Of a stretch of 64,000 nt of DNA, positions 11,052 through 24,003 are shown piece after piece (the first letter of the stretch is position 1; every line of letters starts with the position of its first letter). The notes under the pieces were generated by a model that saw only the letters and a list, made by a program, of their open reading frames with translations, was not told where the DNA came from and ran no database searches. Both the position numbers and the translations under genes were made by a program. This DNA comes from Chionoecetes opilio (Eukaryota > Arthropoda > Malacostraca > Decapoda > Majidae): the NCBI GenBank assembly GCA_016584305.1, contig JACEEZ010022579.1, forward strand, positions 1 through 64,000, in the 5' to 3' direction.

Positions 11052-12555
11052 TGGAGGCCCTGCCTGCCCTTGCGGTCAGCCAGGCACGCGAGCGGTGACG
11101 CCCGCCCCTGCAGCGTGCCGTGAAGGTCACGCGGGGGTGTGTGAGGGCCTCCCTGCACCTTGCCGTGAATACACTCGGGGGTGGGTGAAGCTCTCCCTGC
11201 CCCTTGCTGTGAAGACACACGGGGGCGGGTGAGGCTCTCCCTGCCTCTTCCCTTGAAGGCACGCAGAGGTGGGTGAGGCTCTCCTTGCCCTGTGCCGTGA
11301 AGGCACGCAGGGGTGTGTGAGGCCCTCCGCCCCGTGCTGTGATGCACGCTGGTGGGGTGGTGAGCCCTCCCTGACCCCTTGCTGTGGAAGGCACGCGGTG
11401 TTGGGTGAGGCCTCCCTGCCCCGTGCCTTGAAGGCCACGCGGTGGCGGGTGTGGGTCTCCCTGCCCCGTGCCTTGATGCTCACGGTGTGTTGAGGCCTTC
11501 CGCTGGCCCTTGCCTTGAAGGCACGCGGGGGTAGTTGAGGCCGTCCCTTCCCCGTGCTGTGAAGATACGCGGGGGCTGATGAGGCCCTCCCTTCCCCTTG
11601 CCGTGAATGCACGCGCGGGTGGGTTAGACCCTCCTTGCCCCTTGCTATGAAGGCACGAGGGGGTCGGTGAGGCCCTCCCTGCCCCTTGCTGTGAAGGCAC
11701 GCCGGAGCGGTTGAGGCCCTCCCTGCCCCCTGCCTTGAAGGTACGCGGGGGCGGGTGCGGCCCTCCTTGACCCGTGCCATGAGGGCACGCGGGAACGAGT
11801 GCGGCCGTCCCTGCACCTTGCCGTGAAGGCACGCAGAGGTGGGGGAGGCCCTCCCTGCCCCCTGCTGTGAAGGCATGTGGGGGCGGGTGAGGCCCTCCCT
11901 GCCCCTTGCCGTGAAGACACGCTGGGGCGGGTGAGGCCCTCCCTGCCCAATGCTGTGAAGGCATGCGGGGCTGGGTGAAGCCCTCCCTGCCCATTGCCTT
12001 GAAGGCACGGGGGGATGGCTAAGGCCCTCCATGCTCCGTGCTGTGAATATACGTGGGGATGGGTGAGGCCTTCCATGCCCCTTGCCGTGAAGGCACGCGG
12101 TGTAGGGTGAGGCCCTCCCTGCCCCTTGCCGTGAATGCACACGGGAGTGGGTGAGGACCTCCCTAATCCGTGCTTTGAGGGCACCGTGGGGCGGGTGAGG
12201 CCCTCTCTGCCCCTAGCCTTGAAAGCATGCGACGGTTGGTGAGGCCCTCCCTGCCCCGTGCTGTGAAGATACGCGGAGGCAGAAGAGGCCCTCCCTGCCC
12301 CGTGCTGTGAAGGCACGCGGGGGTGGGTGCGGCCCTCCCTGCCCCTTGCCGTGAAGGCACGCGTGGGCGGGTGAGGCCCACCCTGCCCCGTGCCGTGAAA
12401 GCCCGCGGGTATGGGTGAGGCCCTCCCTGCCCCGTGCCGTGAAGGCACGCGGTGGCTGGTGAGTCCCTCCTTCACCCATGCCATGAAGGCACGCGGGGCT
12501 GGTGAGGCCCTCATTCACCCGTGCCGTGAAGGCACGCGGCGGCTGGTGAGGCCCT
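11052..12555. repeat. 44-bp minisatellite, clean array segment 6
   Basis: One of the best-preserved stretches. Successive GTGAA words at 12307, 12351 and 12395 are exactly 44 bp apart. Variation is mostly substitutions at fixed positions (GGGGGTGGG versus GGGGGCGGG; CCTTGCC versus CCGTGCC). Each unit has G-runs followed by C-runs. Confidence 0.95.
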
Positions 12556-12789
12556 GCGGTGGCGCTGGCAATGGTCAAGGAGGATTTTGATTTGATCTTA
12601 ATAAGCTATACCCCTAATGTTATGGTTTAGGTTCCATTCTTCTTAACTCCAACCTGCACTTCTTAACTCCAACCTGTACATACTATTGTGAGTGTGCATG
12701 TAACGAAGGCTGTGATGGGTAGAGCAGAAGGAGTAAAGACACCTTATGGGTTCCAATCTTCTCAACTCCAACCTATTGGGAGAGGCTAT
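12556..12789 (+). repeat. Minisatellite spacer S4 (hairpin deleted)
   Basis: Fourth spacer copy, well preserved except that about 55 bp holding the CGCTGGCG/CGCCAGCG hairpin are missing: GGCGCTGGCAATGGTCAAGGAGG runs straight into GATTTTGATTTGATC. The rest is intact: TAATAAGCTATACCCC, two CTTCTTAACTCCAACCTG words in tandem, GTGCATGTAACGAAGGC, GGGTAGAGCAGAAGGAG and GGGTTCCAATCTTCTC. Confidence 0.85.
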
Positions 12790-13725
12790 GTGAGGCCCTT
12801 CCTGCCCCTTGCCGTGAAGGCACGAGGGGGCGGGTGAGGCCCTCCCTGCCCCGTGCCGTGAAGGCACGCTGGGGTGAGTGAGAACCTCTATGCCCCTTGC
12901 CTTGAAGGTACGCGGGGATGGGTGAGGCCCTCCCTGCCCCGTGCCTTAAAGGCACGCGGGGGTGGGTGAGGCCCTTCCTGCCCCTTGCCTTGAAGACACG
13001 CGCGGGTGGGTGAGGCCCTCCCTGCCCCGTGCCATGAAGGCACGCTGGGGTGATCGAGAACCTCTATGCCCCTTGCCGTGAAGGTACGCGGGGGTGGGTG
13101 AGGCCCTCCCTGCCCCGTGCCTTAAAGGCACGCGGGGGCGGGTGAGGCCCTTCCTGCCCCTTGCCTTGAAGGCACGCGGGGGTGGTTGAGGCCCTCCGTG
13201 CCCCTTGCCGTGCAGGCACGCTGGGGCGGGTGAGGCCCTCCGTGCCCCCTGCCTTGAAGGCACGCGGGGGTGAGTGAGAACCTCTATGCCCCTTGCCGTG
13301 AAGGCATGCGGGGGTAGGTGAGGCCCTCCCTGCCCCTTCCCTTGAAGGCACGCGGGGGTGGGTGAGGCCCTCCCTGCCCCGTGCTGTGAAGGCACGCGGG
13401 GGTGGGTGAAGCCCTCCCTGCCCATTGCCGTGAATGCACGCGGGGGCGGGTCAGGCCCTACCTACCCCTTGCCTTGAAGGCACGTGGAGGCGAGTGAGGC
13501 CCTAACTGCCTATTGCCTTGAAGGCACGCGGGGGCGGGTGAGGCCCTCCCTGCTCCGTGCTGTGAAAGCACATGCGAGGGCGTGTGAGGCCCTCCCTGCT
13601 ACTTTGCCGTTAAGGCACGCGGGGGTGTGTGAAGCCCTGTTTGCCCCTTGCCGTGAAGGCACGCATGGGCGAGTATGGCCCTCCCTGCCCCTTGCCGTAA
13701 AGGCACGCGGGGTGGGTGAGGCCCT
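12790..13725. repeat. 44-bp minisatellite, clean array segment 7
   Basis: Clean 44-bp units. The segment ends in GTGGGTGAGGCCCT at 13725, where LINE copy B is inserted. TGAGGCCCT reappears at the far end of copy B (15777-15785). Confidence 0.95.
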
Positions 13726-15778
13726 ATAGAATAGAATAGAATATAAAAAAGAGAAAGCAGGAGATGGGGAAGTGGGGACAGGGAGAAGAATAGATTGGTG
13801 AGAGAAAGGAGGCTAGTAAGAGAAAAAGTCTCCGGGGCTTGACCCAGGTGCTATATGTGTTTGCGTGTTTTTGTTGTGAGTCGATCTCGACCTAACGACA
13901 CGCTTTCCCATCTCGCACGAGCAAACGGGAAAACCCCCTCTGGGGCGGCTTGGCAGGACATGGGCCTCGGAGATGGTGCCCCGGGACACACCCAGGACAA
14001 CCCCGCGCCCGTCCCGCCTCCCACCAGTTCTTCAATTGGTTTTGTTCTTGATTTTTCTTTCTTCACGTTTGATTTGTTTCTTCTTCTCTTCGTTCTTCTT
14101 TCTTCTTATCTTTTTTCTTCTTATCTTGTTTTTGTGTTGCTGTTGTTGTTTGTAAATGTCTCGTTTTGGGTTTTTTTTGTTTTTTTTTCCGTCACTGCCA
14201 TGTACGCCCCCGCACACCCCGATGCTCCTCGGCACCCCGCACGGGGGGCCTGGCGTCATTTCTCCACTACATCCCCCGCGTTCCAACATATACAAACAGG
14301 AAAAAGGGAAAAATTGTGAAAAATGTAGTGAAAGAAGTCTGAGATTAAAAGTTTTTTTTTTTTTTTTTTCAGAGATTGGACAGGGAAGAAGGACTCCGTA
14401 GAGCGGAGGGACCTACATTTTTTTCGGGGGATCCGAACCACTGATGGAGAGGGGAAGGCGAGCGGAACGGAGTGAATTGTAGGAGTATATGTTTTGCAGC
14501 AGCGTAAAAAAGGGTAAGATTACCTCCGTATAGAGAGGGGTCATTGGATTTAATGTGCCTCGTCCGAACCACGGTAGGATAGTAGCAGTGAGATAGAGGG
14601 GGGGGAAAGGGGGGGGGAAGTGGAACGGAGTGGATTGTAGGAGTAAAAAGTTTTGTAGCAGCATAAAGGGGGGACAGGATACCTTCGTAGAGCGAAGGGG
14701 TCATTGGAATTTATGTGGCCTCGTCCGAACCACGGAAGGATAGTGAGAGTAGGTGAGAAGGACAACGGAGAGAATTACGACCGAATTTGCTTCCCACCGA
14801 CCGACAAAAGTTTACAACCCGACGGACGATCCGAAAAACAACCAGTCTTCATCCCCGCTGTGTTTTGGTGGTGAAACCAGGTCGCTCCCCGCGGATGTGG
14901 AGGCCGTCGGTGATGACGCAAGGGTCCGGGTCTCGAACTTTAAACTTGGTTGCCTTGCGCCGCCATCATCTTTGGGTTTCCTGTGAGACTCGCACGGAGG
15001 GAGGACAGATGGTTAGAGAGTGTGGTTAGTGGGGGGATCCATGCGGAAGACGGGCCGTCGGCGGCTGCGCTGGTCACGGTCATTTAGCCGTGGCCCCCAT
15101 GGCTGTCAGTCTTGGCCCCTGGATGGAAAACCCTCCGACCCTGAACCGTTGGAAGAGGTGCATGGGCGTTGCACGCAGCACCAGCTTTATCAAAAAAAAA
15201 ATTTTTTAAAAACAAAAAATATGAATACAAAGCTATAAGACAATAAGTGAGAAAAAAACAGCCGGGACCAACTGCGTGCCTCGCCCTGAGGAAACCTGTT
15301 GGTAGAGTGTGGTTATTTCAGGACAGGAAAAGGATAGGTTCGTGGCTGTGTGAACAATGTTGAGGAATCCGTTTGTGGCAGAGCGTGGTCTCGGCCTGGG
15401 CTGTCGCGACTCGCTGCTGCCAGCGGTTGGCACTCTCTCTCTCTAAAACTCTCTAATTTCTAATTTTAATTTAAAACTCGGTTGGCACTCTCTAAAACAA
15501 TACCACAGAGAGTGTGTAAGGAAGGTCTGGCCAAGCCTGGCCCTCCCCGGTGGAAGCGGTTGGAAAAAAAAGGGTTAGTGGAAATAACAGGAGTTAGTGG
15601 GAAACAGTGAAGTGATTATGTGTAGATTGGAAGTGGGGGGTTGGGGTTTGGTGTTAGTAAGTTTGTTCGAGGAAGACGATAAGCTCGCGGGAGAGTGTCG
15701 ATGAAGGTGTACATTGTGTCATGTGTGTGTTGGAACATGGTGATTCGTTTTTGTGCTCTGTTGTATAGTGTGATGTTG
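13726..15778 (-). mobile_element. LINE copy B, 5'-truncated, minus strand
   Basis: Reverse-complement copy of the same family as A, C and D. Its 3' tail is at the left edge (reverse complement of repeated ATTCT, 13726-13742). It contains the whole 3' UTR, including the purine/pyrimidine tract at 14040-14190, and about 50 terminal pol codons, and stops at the position matching 38028 of copy D. TGAGGCCCT flanks both ends and looks like a 9-bp target duplication, though each minisatellite unit also supplies that word. A local duplication of the GGTTGGCACTCTCT word (about 15424-15498) is peculiar to this copy. Confidence 0.9.
15616..15778 (-). pseudogene. C-terminal end of LINE pol (about 50 codons)
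   Basis: Minus-strand reading gives NITLYNRAQKR then FIDTLPRAYRLPRTNLL, matching the C-terminus of the pol of copy D (38026-38190) with only a few changes. The frame ends at the same stop as copy D and is fused upstream, by 5' truncation, to minisatellite DNA, which extends the apparent ORF to 16014. There is no catalytic domain in this copy. Confidence 0.88.
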
Positions 15779-18550
15779 AGGCCCTGTCTGTCCCGTGCCT
15801 TTAAGGCACGCGGGGGCGGGTGGGGCCATCTCTGCCCCTTGCCGTGAAGGCACGCGGGGTTGGGTGAGGCCCTCCTTACCCCGTGCCTTGATGGCACGCG
15901 GGGGCGGGTGTGGCCCTCTCTGCCCCGTGCCTTGAAGGCACGCGGGGGTGGGTGAGGCCCTCCCTGCCCCGAGCCTTGAAGGCACGTGGGGGTGTGTGAG
16001 GCCCTCCCTGCCACTTGCCGTCAATACACGCGGGGGTGGATGAGGCCCTCTATGCCCCGTGCCGTGAAGTCACGCGGGGGTGGGTGAAGCCCTCCCTGCC
16101 CTTGCCGTGAAGACATACGGGGGCGGGTGAGGCTCTCCCTGCCTCTTGCCTTGAAAGCACGCAGGGGTGGTGGAGGCCCTCCTTGCCCCGTGCCCCGGGT
16201 GAAGGCACGCAGGGGGGTGAGGCCCCNGGGGGGGGAGGCCCTCCCTGCCCTTGCCTTAAAGGGGGCCCCCAAACACGAGGGGCAGGTGAGGCCCTCCCTC
16301 CCTCTTGCCGTGAAGGCCGCGGGGATGGGGTGAGGCCCCCCTTCCCCCTTGCCGGAAGGCACGCGGGGCGGGTGAGGCCCTCCCTGCCTCTTGCTGGAAG
16401 GCACTGGGGGGGGTGAGGCCTCCCGCCCTTGCCAGAAGGCACGCGGGGGTGGGTGAGGCCCCCCTCCCCCGTCTGTAAGGCACGCGAGGGCGGGTAGGCC
16501 CTCATTGCCCGTACTGGAAGGCACGCGGGGGCGGGTTGCCCTCCCTGCCCCGTGCTGTAAAGGGACGCGGAGGGCGGATGAGGCCCTCCCTGCCTCGTGC
16601 GTGAAGGCTCGCGGGGGGGGTGAGGCCCCCCCTGCCTCGTGCTGAAAGGGCACGTGGGGGCGGTCGGGGCCCCTCCCTGCCCCGTGCTTGAAGGCACGCG
16701 GGGTTGGGTGAGGCCCTCCCGCCCCGTGCTGGAAGGCACGCGGGGGCGGGTGAGGCCCTTCCTCCCCCTTTGCTTGAAGGCCCGAGGGCGGGTGGGGCTC
16801 CCCCTGCCCCTTTCTGTGAAGGCACGCAGGGGCGGGTGAGGCCCCCCCCTGTCCGTTGCCATGAGGCACGCGGGGGAGAGTGGGGCCTCCCTGACCCTTG
16901 CCGTGAAGGCACGTGGGGGGGGTGGGGCCCCCCCGCCCCTTCCGTGAAGGTACGCGGAGGGGGTGAGACCCCCCCTGCTCCCTCCCATGAAGACATGTGG
17001 GGGCGGGTGGGGCCCTCCCTCCCCTTGCCGTAAGGCACGGGGGGCGGATGGGGCCCTCCCTGCCCTTTTGCCTTGAAGGCACGCGGGGGGGTGAACCCCT
17101 TTCCGCCCCGGCTGTGAAGGCACGCGGAGGGAGTGAGGCCCACCCTGCCTCGTGCTGTAAAGGGCACGAGTAGGGGTGGGGCCCTCCCTGCCCTTGCCTT
17201 AAAGGGCCCGCGGGGTGGGCGAGGCCCTCCCTCCCCCGTGCCTTTTAAGGCACGGGGGGGGGGAGGCCCTCCCACCCTTGCCTTGAAGGCACGTGGGGCG
17301 GTGAGGCCCCCCTCCCCCGTGCTGAAAGGGTACGCGGGGGCAGGTGAGGCCCTCCCGCCCCTTGCCATAAAGGCACGGGGGGAGGGGGGGGCCCCTCCTG
17401 TCCCTTCCCGTGAAGGCACGTGAAGGGGGGGGGGGCCCCCCTGCCCTTGCCGTATGGCACTCGGGGGCGGGTGGGGCCCCCTCCCTCCCCTTGCCGTGAA
17501 GGTACGCGGGGGTGGGTGAGAACCCCCTCCCCTCCCTTTGTGGCACGCGGGGGGGGTGGGGGCCCCCCCTCCTCGTGCTCTAAAGGGGCACGCGGGGGGG
17601 GGTAGGCCCTCCCCCCCTGCTGTTAAGGGGCACGGGGGGGGCGGGTGAGGCCCTCCCTGCCACGTGCCTTGAAGGCACGCGGGGTTGGGTTGAGGCCCCC
17701 TTGCCCCGGCCGTGAAGGCAGGGGCGGGGGGTGAGGCCCTTCCTGCCCCTTCCCTTAAAGGCACGCGGGGGGGGGGGCCCCTCCTGCCCCGTGCCAGAAG
17801 GCTCGCGGGGAGAGTGAGGCCCTCCCTGCCCCTTGCCGTGAAGGCCCAGTGGGGGGGGTGGGGCCCTCCCTCCCCCCGCAGTAAAGGTACGCGGAGGTAG
17901 GTGAGGCCCCCCTGCCCCCTGCCAGAAGGCAGTGGGGGGGGTGAGGCCCTCCCTGCCCCTTGCCGGAAGGCACGGGGGGGCGGGTGAGGCCCCCCCCGCC
18001 CCTTGTTTGAAGGCACGCGGGGCGGATGAGGCCCCCCTCCCCCCTTGCCTTGAAGGCACGCGGTTGGGGGGAAGCCCTCCCTCCCCCTTCCCGGAACACG
18101 CGGGGGGGTGAACCCCCCTCCTGCCCCGTGCCGTAAAGCACGCGGGGGTGGGGAGGCCCTCCCTCCCCCTTGTTTTTTAAGGCACCGGGGGTGGGTAAGG
18201 CCCTCCTGCCCGTCCCGGGAAAGGGCACGCGGGGGTGGGTGGGGCCCCCTCCCTGCACCCCCCTGAAGGCACACGAGGGCGGGGAGGCCCCCCCTGCCCC
18301 TTCCTTTGAAGGACGCGGGGGTGGGTAGGCCCTCCCCTGCCCATGCCTTGAAGGCACGCGGGATGGCCCGAGGCCCCCCCCCCCCCCTTTCCCGTGAAGG
18401 CACGGGAGGGGGTGAGGCCCCTCCCTGCCCCTTGCCGTGAAGGCACACAGAGGTGGGTGAAGGACCTTACCTGCCCAGTGTGCCTGTGAAGGCACGCGCC
18501 GAAGGAGCGGTGAGGCCCTCCATGCACCCGTGCTGTGAAGGCACGCGGGG
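15779..18550. repeat. 44-bp minisatellite, array segment 8a (contains N at 16227)
   Basis: Clean units up to about 16220, then a single undetermined base at 16227, after which units are noisy with homopolymer errors. The minus strand is open in all three frames; the longest frame (16502-18448, 648 codons) overlaps two other long frames and encodes only a Pro/Gly/Arg/Ser-rich cycle. I do not regard it as a gene. Confidence 0.92.
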
Positions 18551-18612
18551 GGTTGTGTTTTTTTGTTATTTCATTTTTTTTTTTTTTTGGTCGATGAGGC
18601 GCCCCAAGTCAC
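18551..18612. other. T-rich interruption in the minisatellite
   Basis: GTTGTGTTTTTTTGTT followed by TTTCATTTTTTTTTT and then TCGATGAGGCGCC interrupt the array. It could be the poly(A)/T tail of a tiny insertion or a low-quality join; nothing else is recognisable. Confidence 0.5.
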
Positions 18613-21600
18613 CCCTCCCCCATGCCCCGTCGCATGTGAAGGCCCACGACCCCGAGGGCGGGTGCATTCCCTCCCTCCCCCTTGCCTCTGAGGCACCGCG
18701 GGGCGAGCAGTTAGGCCACTCCCTGCCCACGTGCCCCTCGATGAGGCATAGCGGAGGCGCGGATGCAGGGCCCACCCTAGCCTCGTGCTGTAGAAGGCAC
18801 GCGCTTCAGCCGCCTGAGCGGGAGGCCCCTCCATGCCCCGTAAGCAGCTTAAGAGCACGTGGGGAGGAAGCCCGTCGAAGGCCTCCCTGCCCCGCCTGCC
18901 TTGAAGGCACCCGCTAAAGGGGTCTTGGCGTAGCAGCGCCACCTGACCAACTGCCCCGTCGTGATATGAAGGCACGCGGCGGGCGAGGTCGCAGCAGCCC
19001 CTTCCATAAGCCCCTTGCCTTGAAGGCACGCGGAGAGACGGGATGCAGCCTACTCCACTGCCCCCCCGTGCTGTGAAGAGCAACGCAGTACGAGTGGCAT
19101 AACCGCGCCTCGCTTTGGGCTGGGGGGGGATGGGGCGGCGAGGCGGCCCTCCCTGCTCCGTTGCCAATGAAGGCACTGCGGCGGCGAGAGTCGAGCCCTC
19201 CCTGCATCCTTAGCCGTGAAGGCACGTGGGGAGTGGGTGGGGCCCTCCCTGCCCCTTGCAATTGTAGAAGGTACGCGGCACGGTGGGCACATGAGGACCC
19301 TCACCTGCTCTTGGACCAAAATGCACCAACCTAGCCATGAAGACATGTAGGCAGCCAGAGCCGGTGAGACGCCCCTCACCCCCCCCCCCACCCTAGCCTC
19401 CCCTATGCCGTGGAAGCTGCACGCAGGGCGGCGGATGAGGACCGCTCTGGCTCCTTTAAGCAATGGCAATAGGCCACGCGGGGACGGTGGGTGAGGCCAT
19501 CCCTAAACCCCGTGCTATTAAGGCCCACGGAGGTGCGCGCGGGTGAGTCCCTCCCTGCCCTAGCCTTAAGGCCACGCGCCAGGCGGGCGGGATAAGGCCG
19601 CTACCCTGCCCAACCGTGCCTGATGAAGGCACGCGGTTGGGAGGGTCGAGCCCGCCTGTCCTGTGCCAGCTGAAGGCCACAATGTGAGGCGTGGGATGGG
19701 GGGCACACCTCCCAAGCCCCATAGCGTAGAAGCAGCACAGCCTGGCAGGCTGGTGAGGAGCCACATGCCACCCTAGCCCCCATATAGCATGAAGGCATCG
19801 TGGGAGGGCGGGTGCAGCGCTCCTATCCACCTGCACCCCGTGCTGTTAAGGCACGGTGGGGGCGGAGTGAGACCCTCCCTGCACCCGTGACCTTGAAGCG
19901 CACGCACAGGGCATTAGCCCGGTGCTAGGTGCAGCGCCATCCTTGGCCCCGGCATGCACGCGCGAAGGACACGACGGGTTGAGGAAAGGCGGTGAGCCCA
20001 TATACCCTAGCCCCCTTAGCCCTGGAAGGCACGCATGGGGTGGGTGAGGCCATCTTGCCCCTAGCCTTAAAGAGCACGCAGGGCGGCGGGTAGAGCGGCC
20101 TCCCTCCCCTCGCTCACCGTGCTGACTAGAAGGCACGCCGGGGTTAGGGTGAGGCCCGCCCTGTCCCTTGTCCCCGTATGAAGCCACGTGAGGGTCGGCC
20201 GTGGGGCCCTCCCTGCCCCATAGCCGCTATGAGTAGGCACGCGGGAGGTAGGTGCAGGCCCGCCCCTGCCCCCGCCTGCCATGAAGCGCATGTGGGGGCC
20301 AGGCGTGCACAGGCCCTCCCTAGCCCCGTGGGCTGTTTAAGCCAACGCGCTATCGAGTTCAGAGGGGGCGGGTGATGAGACCCTCACCGACCCCCAGACA
20401 AAGCCGTATGAAGCGCACGCAGCGGTTGGAGTGAGGCCCACTCCCCCACCGCACACACCCCCCCTCCTGACCCCACCAACGCACATTCAGACCCCCGATA
20501 GCTGTGAAGGCACGCGAGGCCCGGCGCAGGCTGAGCCCTTCATGCCCCCTGCCTTGATAGTCACACGACCGCGAGCGGCCGGGTTGAAGCGCCCTCCCTG
20601 CCCTCGTGCCTGTGAGGCACGCGCTGGCTGGCGCGGCCCGTGAGCCACTCCCTGTCCCTTGCCATGAAGGCACGCGGAGGAAGCAGTGAGGCCCTCCTAG
20701 ACCCTTAGCCGTGAAGGCCACGTGGGGGCTGGGAGAGGGCCCTCCTAGCCCCTGCAGTGAAAGGGCTACGCGGAAGGTGGAGTGATGGCACTCACCTAGC
20801 CCCCTGCCATGAAGGCATGTGGGGGCGGGATGAGGGCCTCCCTGCCCCCCCTTGCCGTCCTGAAGAGCCACGCGGGGGCGGGTGAGCTCCCTCCCCGCCC
20901 CTTGCTTGAAGGCACGCACGGGGAGCAGGCGGCAATAGAGGCCCTACCTGCCCCCTTGCCTTGAGGCACGCTGGGAGTGGCCGCCTGAGGCACCTCCCTG
21001 CCCCGTGCTGTGAAGGGCCACGCGGAGAGCGCCGGTGAGGCCCTGCCCGAGCCTCCGATGCCTTCGCGTGAAGGCCCGGCGGGAGCGGTGAGGTCCTACC
21101 CTGCCCCTTGTCGTGACGAGCCACGTGAGGGATGGCGTGCACCGAGCCCTCCCTGCCCCATGCCGTGAAGGCACGCTGGGGTCGGTGAGGGACCCCCATC
21201 CCTCGCCCCTTGCCGTGAAGGCGACAAGAGCCGGGCGGGTGAGTGAGCCCCTCCCTGCTCCCATGCCTTGCAAGGATACGCGGGGATGGTGAGAGCCCTC
21301 CCTGCCCCCGCTGCCTACTGAAGGCAAGCGGGGCGTATCGAAGAGAGAACCTCACTGCTCCTTGCCGTGAAGCGCGCACGCGCAGGGGTGGGCTTAGTGT
21401 GAGACGGCCCTCCCTACCACGTGCCTTGAAGGCATGACGAGGCGCGGCGAGTGTGTCCCCCTCACTACCCCGTGCCATGAAGGCACGCCTAAGCGCGGTG
21501 CGCCGTGATGCCCTCCCTGCCCCGTGCCATGAAGGCAAACGCAGGGTGGGTGAGGCCCCCTCCCTGCCCCTTGCCGTGAAGGCCACCCACGCGGCGGCCT

Positions 21601-24003
21601 GGGTGAGGCCGTCCCTGCCGCTTGCCTTGAAGGCACGCGGAGGCGGGTGGGCTCTCCTTGCCCCATGCCGTGAAAGGGCACTAGAGAGTGGGTGAGGCCC
21701 TCCCTGCCCCCGAGTCTGAAGGCACACGGGGGTGGGTGAGGCCCAACTGCCCGTGCCTGAAGGCACACGGGGATAGGAGACCCTCCCTGCCCCGTGCCCT
21801 GAAGGCACGCGGGGGGGATGGAAGTCCTCCCTGCACTTGCTGTGAAGGCACGCGGGGGGGGGTGAGGCCTCCCCCCCCTTTGCCTTGAAGGCAGGGGGGG
21901 GGTAGGCCCCCCTGCCCCGGCTTTTAAGGCACGGGGGCGGTTGGGGCCCCTCCTGCCCTTCCCTTAAAAGACCGGGGTTGGTAAACCCCCCCCCCCCTTC
22001 GTGAAGCAGGGGGGCGGGGAGTCCCTCCCTTTCCGAGGGAAGGGGACGCGGGGGTGGGTGAGGCCCTCCCTGCCCTTGCTGAGGCCACGGGGGCGGTGAG
22101 GCTTCCCTGCCCCTTCCCTAAAGGGCACACGGGGTGGGGGGGCCCTCCCTCCCCCCTTGCGTGAAGCACGCGGGGGGGGTGAGGCCCTCCTGCCCTTGCC
22201 GTAAGGGACGCGGGGGCGGGGACCCCCCCCCCCTTTCCCTAAGGCGCGGGGTGGGTGGGCCCCCCCGCCCCTTCCCGTGAAGATTGGGGGTGGGTGAGGA
22301 CCCCTCCCCCTTCCCGTAAAGGACGCGGGGTGGTTAGGCCCCCCCTGCCCCTCCCTTTGAAGGCACGCGGGGGCGGGGTGGGGCCCCTCCCTCCCCCTTT
22401 CCTGAAGGCACGCGGGGGTGGGTACCCCCCCTCCCCCTGTGTAAAGGCCCGGGGGAGGGTGAGGCCCTCCCTGCCCCCCCCCCCCTTGGAAGGGACGCGG
22501 GGGGGTGAGGCCCCCCCTGCCCCTGCCTAAAGGACGGGGGGGGGGTGGGCCCCTTCCTGCCCCTTGTTGGGAAGGCATGTAGCTTCGGGCCCCGCGAAGA
22601 CGCATGGGGGTGAGGCCCCCCTGCCCCTGGAAGCACGAGGGGGGGGTGGGCCCTCCCTGCCCCTTCCCCCTAAAGGCACGCGGGGGGGGGTGGGGCCCCC
22701 TCACCCCCCGCGGGGAAGGCAGGGGGGGTGAGGCCCCCCCCTTGCCTAAAAAAGGGGGGGAAAACCCCCCCGGAAGGGGGGGGGGGGTCCCCGCCCTTCC
22801 CGGAAGGAGGGGGGGGTGGTGGGGCCCTTCCCCTGCCCCTGCCGTAAGGCACGCGGGGGGGGGTGGGGGCCCTCCCCCCCCTTGCCTGAAGGCAGCGGGG
22901 GGCGGTGAGGCCCTCCTGCCCCTGCCTGAAGGCACGGGGGGTGGGTGAGGCCCTCCCTCCCCGGCCGTAAAGGGCAGGGGGGTGTGGGCCCCCTCCCTGC
23001 CCCGGGGGTTGAAGGCAGCGGGGGGGGGGGCCCCCCCCTGCCCTGCTTGAAGGACGCGGGGATGGGGGAAACCTCCCCCCCTTTAAGGCACCGGGGGGTG
23101 GGGCCTTTCCCGCCCCTTGCCGTGAAGGCACGCGGGGGGTTGAGGCCCCCCCTTTTCCCTTGCCGTGAACACGCGGGGGGGGTGACCCCCCTCCCGCCCT
23201 TCCGTGAACACAGGGGGTGGGGCCCCTCCCTCCCCCTTGCCTAAAGGGAGGGGGGGGGTGAGGCCCCCCTGCCCTTGAATGAAGGACGGGGGTGGTTGGG
23301 GCCCCCCCTGCCATGTTTTGAGGGCAGCGGGGGGGTGGGGCCCCTCCCCCCCCTTTGCCTTAAAGGGCACGCGGGGGGGGTGAGGCCCTCCCGCCCCTGG
23401 TAAAGGGCACGCGGGGGTAGGTGAAACCCCCCCTCCCCCCTTTTGCCTGAAGGGCAGCGGGGGGGGGCCCCTCCCTGCCCCTTGCCTGAAGGCAGCGGGG
23501 GGGTGAGGCCTCCCCCCCCCTTGCTTGAAGGGCAGGGGTAGTCGGGCCCCTGAAGGTACGCGGCGGGTGGGGCCCCCCCGCCCCTTGCCTTTAAGGCACG
23601 GGGGCGGTGGGCCCCCCCCTCCCCTTCCCGTGAGGCACCGGGGTGGGTAAACCCTCCGCCCCGCTTTGAAGGAGGGGGGGGGGTGAGGCCCCTCCTCCCC
23701 GTCCCCTTAAAGGGCACGCGGGGTGGGTAAACCCCTCCCTCCCCCCCTGAACAGCGGGTGGGTGAGGCCCCCCTGCCCCTTCCCGTAAAGAACGGGGGGG
23801 GTGAGGCCCCCCCTGCCCGTGCCGGAAAGCACCGGGGAGGTTTGAGGCCCTCCCTCCCCCTTGGGGAAAAAGGGAGCGGGGGCGGGGGAGGCCCTCCTCC
23901 CCCGTCCCGTAAACACGCGGGGGGGTGACCCCTCCCCCCCCCTCCCTAAAGGGCAGCGGGGTGGTGGGGGCCCCCTTCACCCGTGCCGTAAAAGGCTGGT
24001 GGG
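18613..24003. repeat. 44-bp minisatellite, array segment 8b (highly diverged)
   Basis: GTGAAGGCACGCG and GAGGCCCTCCCTGCCCC words recur but with frequent small insertions (18.6-21.7 kb) or homopolymer errors (21.8-24.0 kb). Around 19.3-20.5 kb the units are the most diverged in the window. The contrasting error styles of the two halves suggest sequence quality as much as biology. Confidence 0.85.

Noticed and set aside
11052..13725. CRISPR-like array
   Set aside because: Units are directly tandem with no unique spacers, and the sequence is eukaryotic.
16502..18448. 648-codon minus-strand open frame, and many others of 100-574 codons in the minisatellite
   Set aside because: The 44-bp unit has no stop on its minus strand, so all three frames are open at once. 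The products are Pro/Gly/Arg/Ser cycles whose frame shifts with every unit length error, and they run through spacers. No domain, no codon bias.
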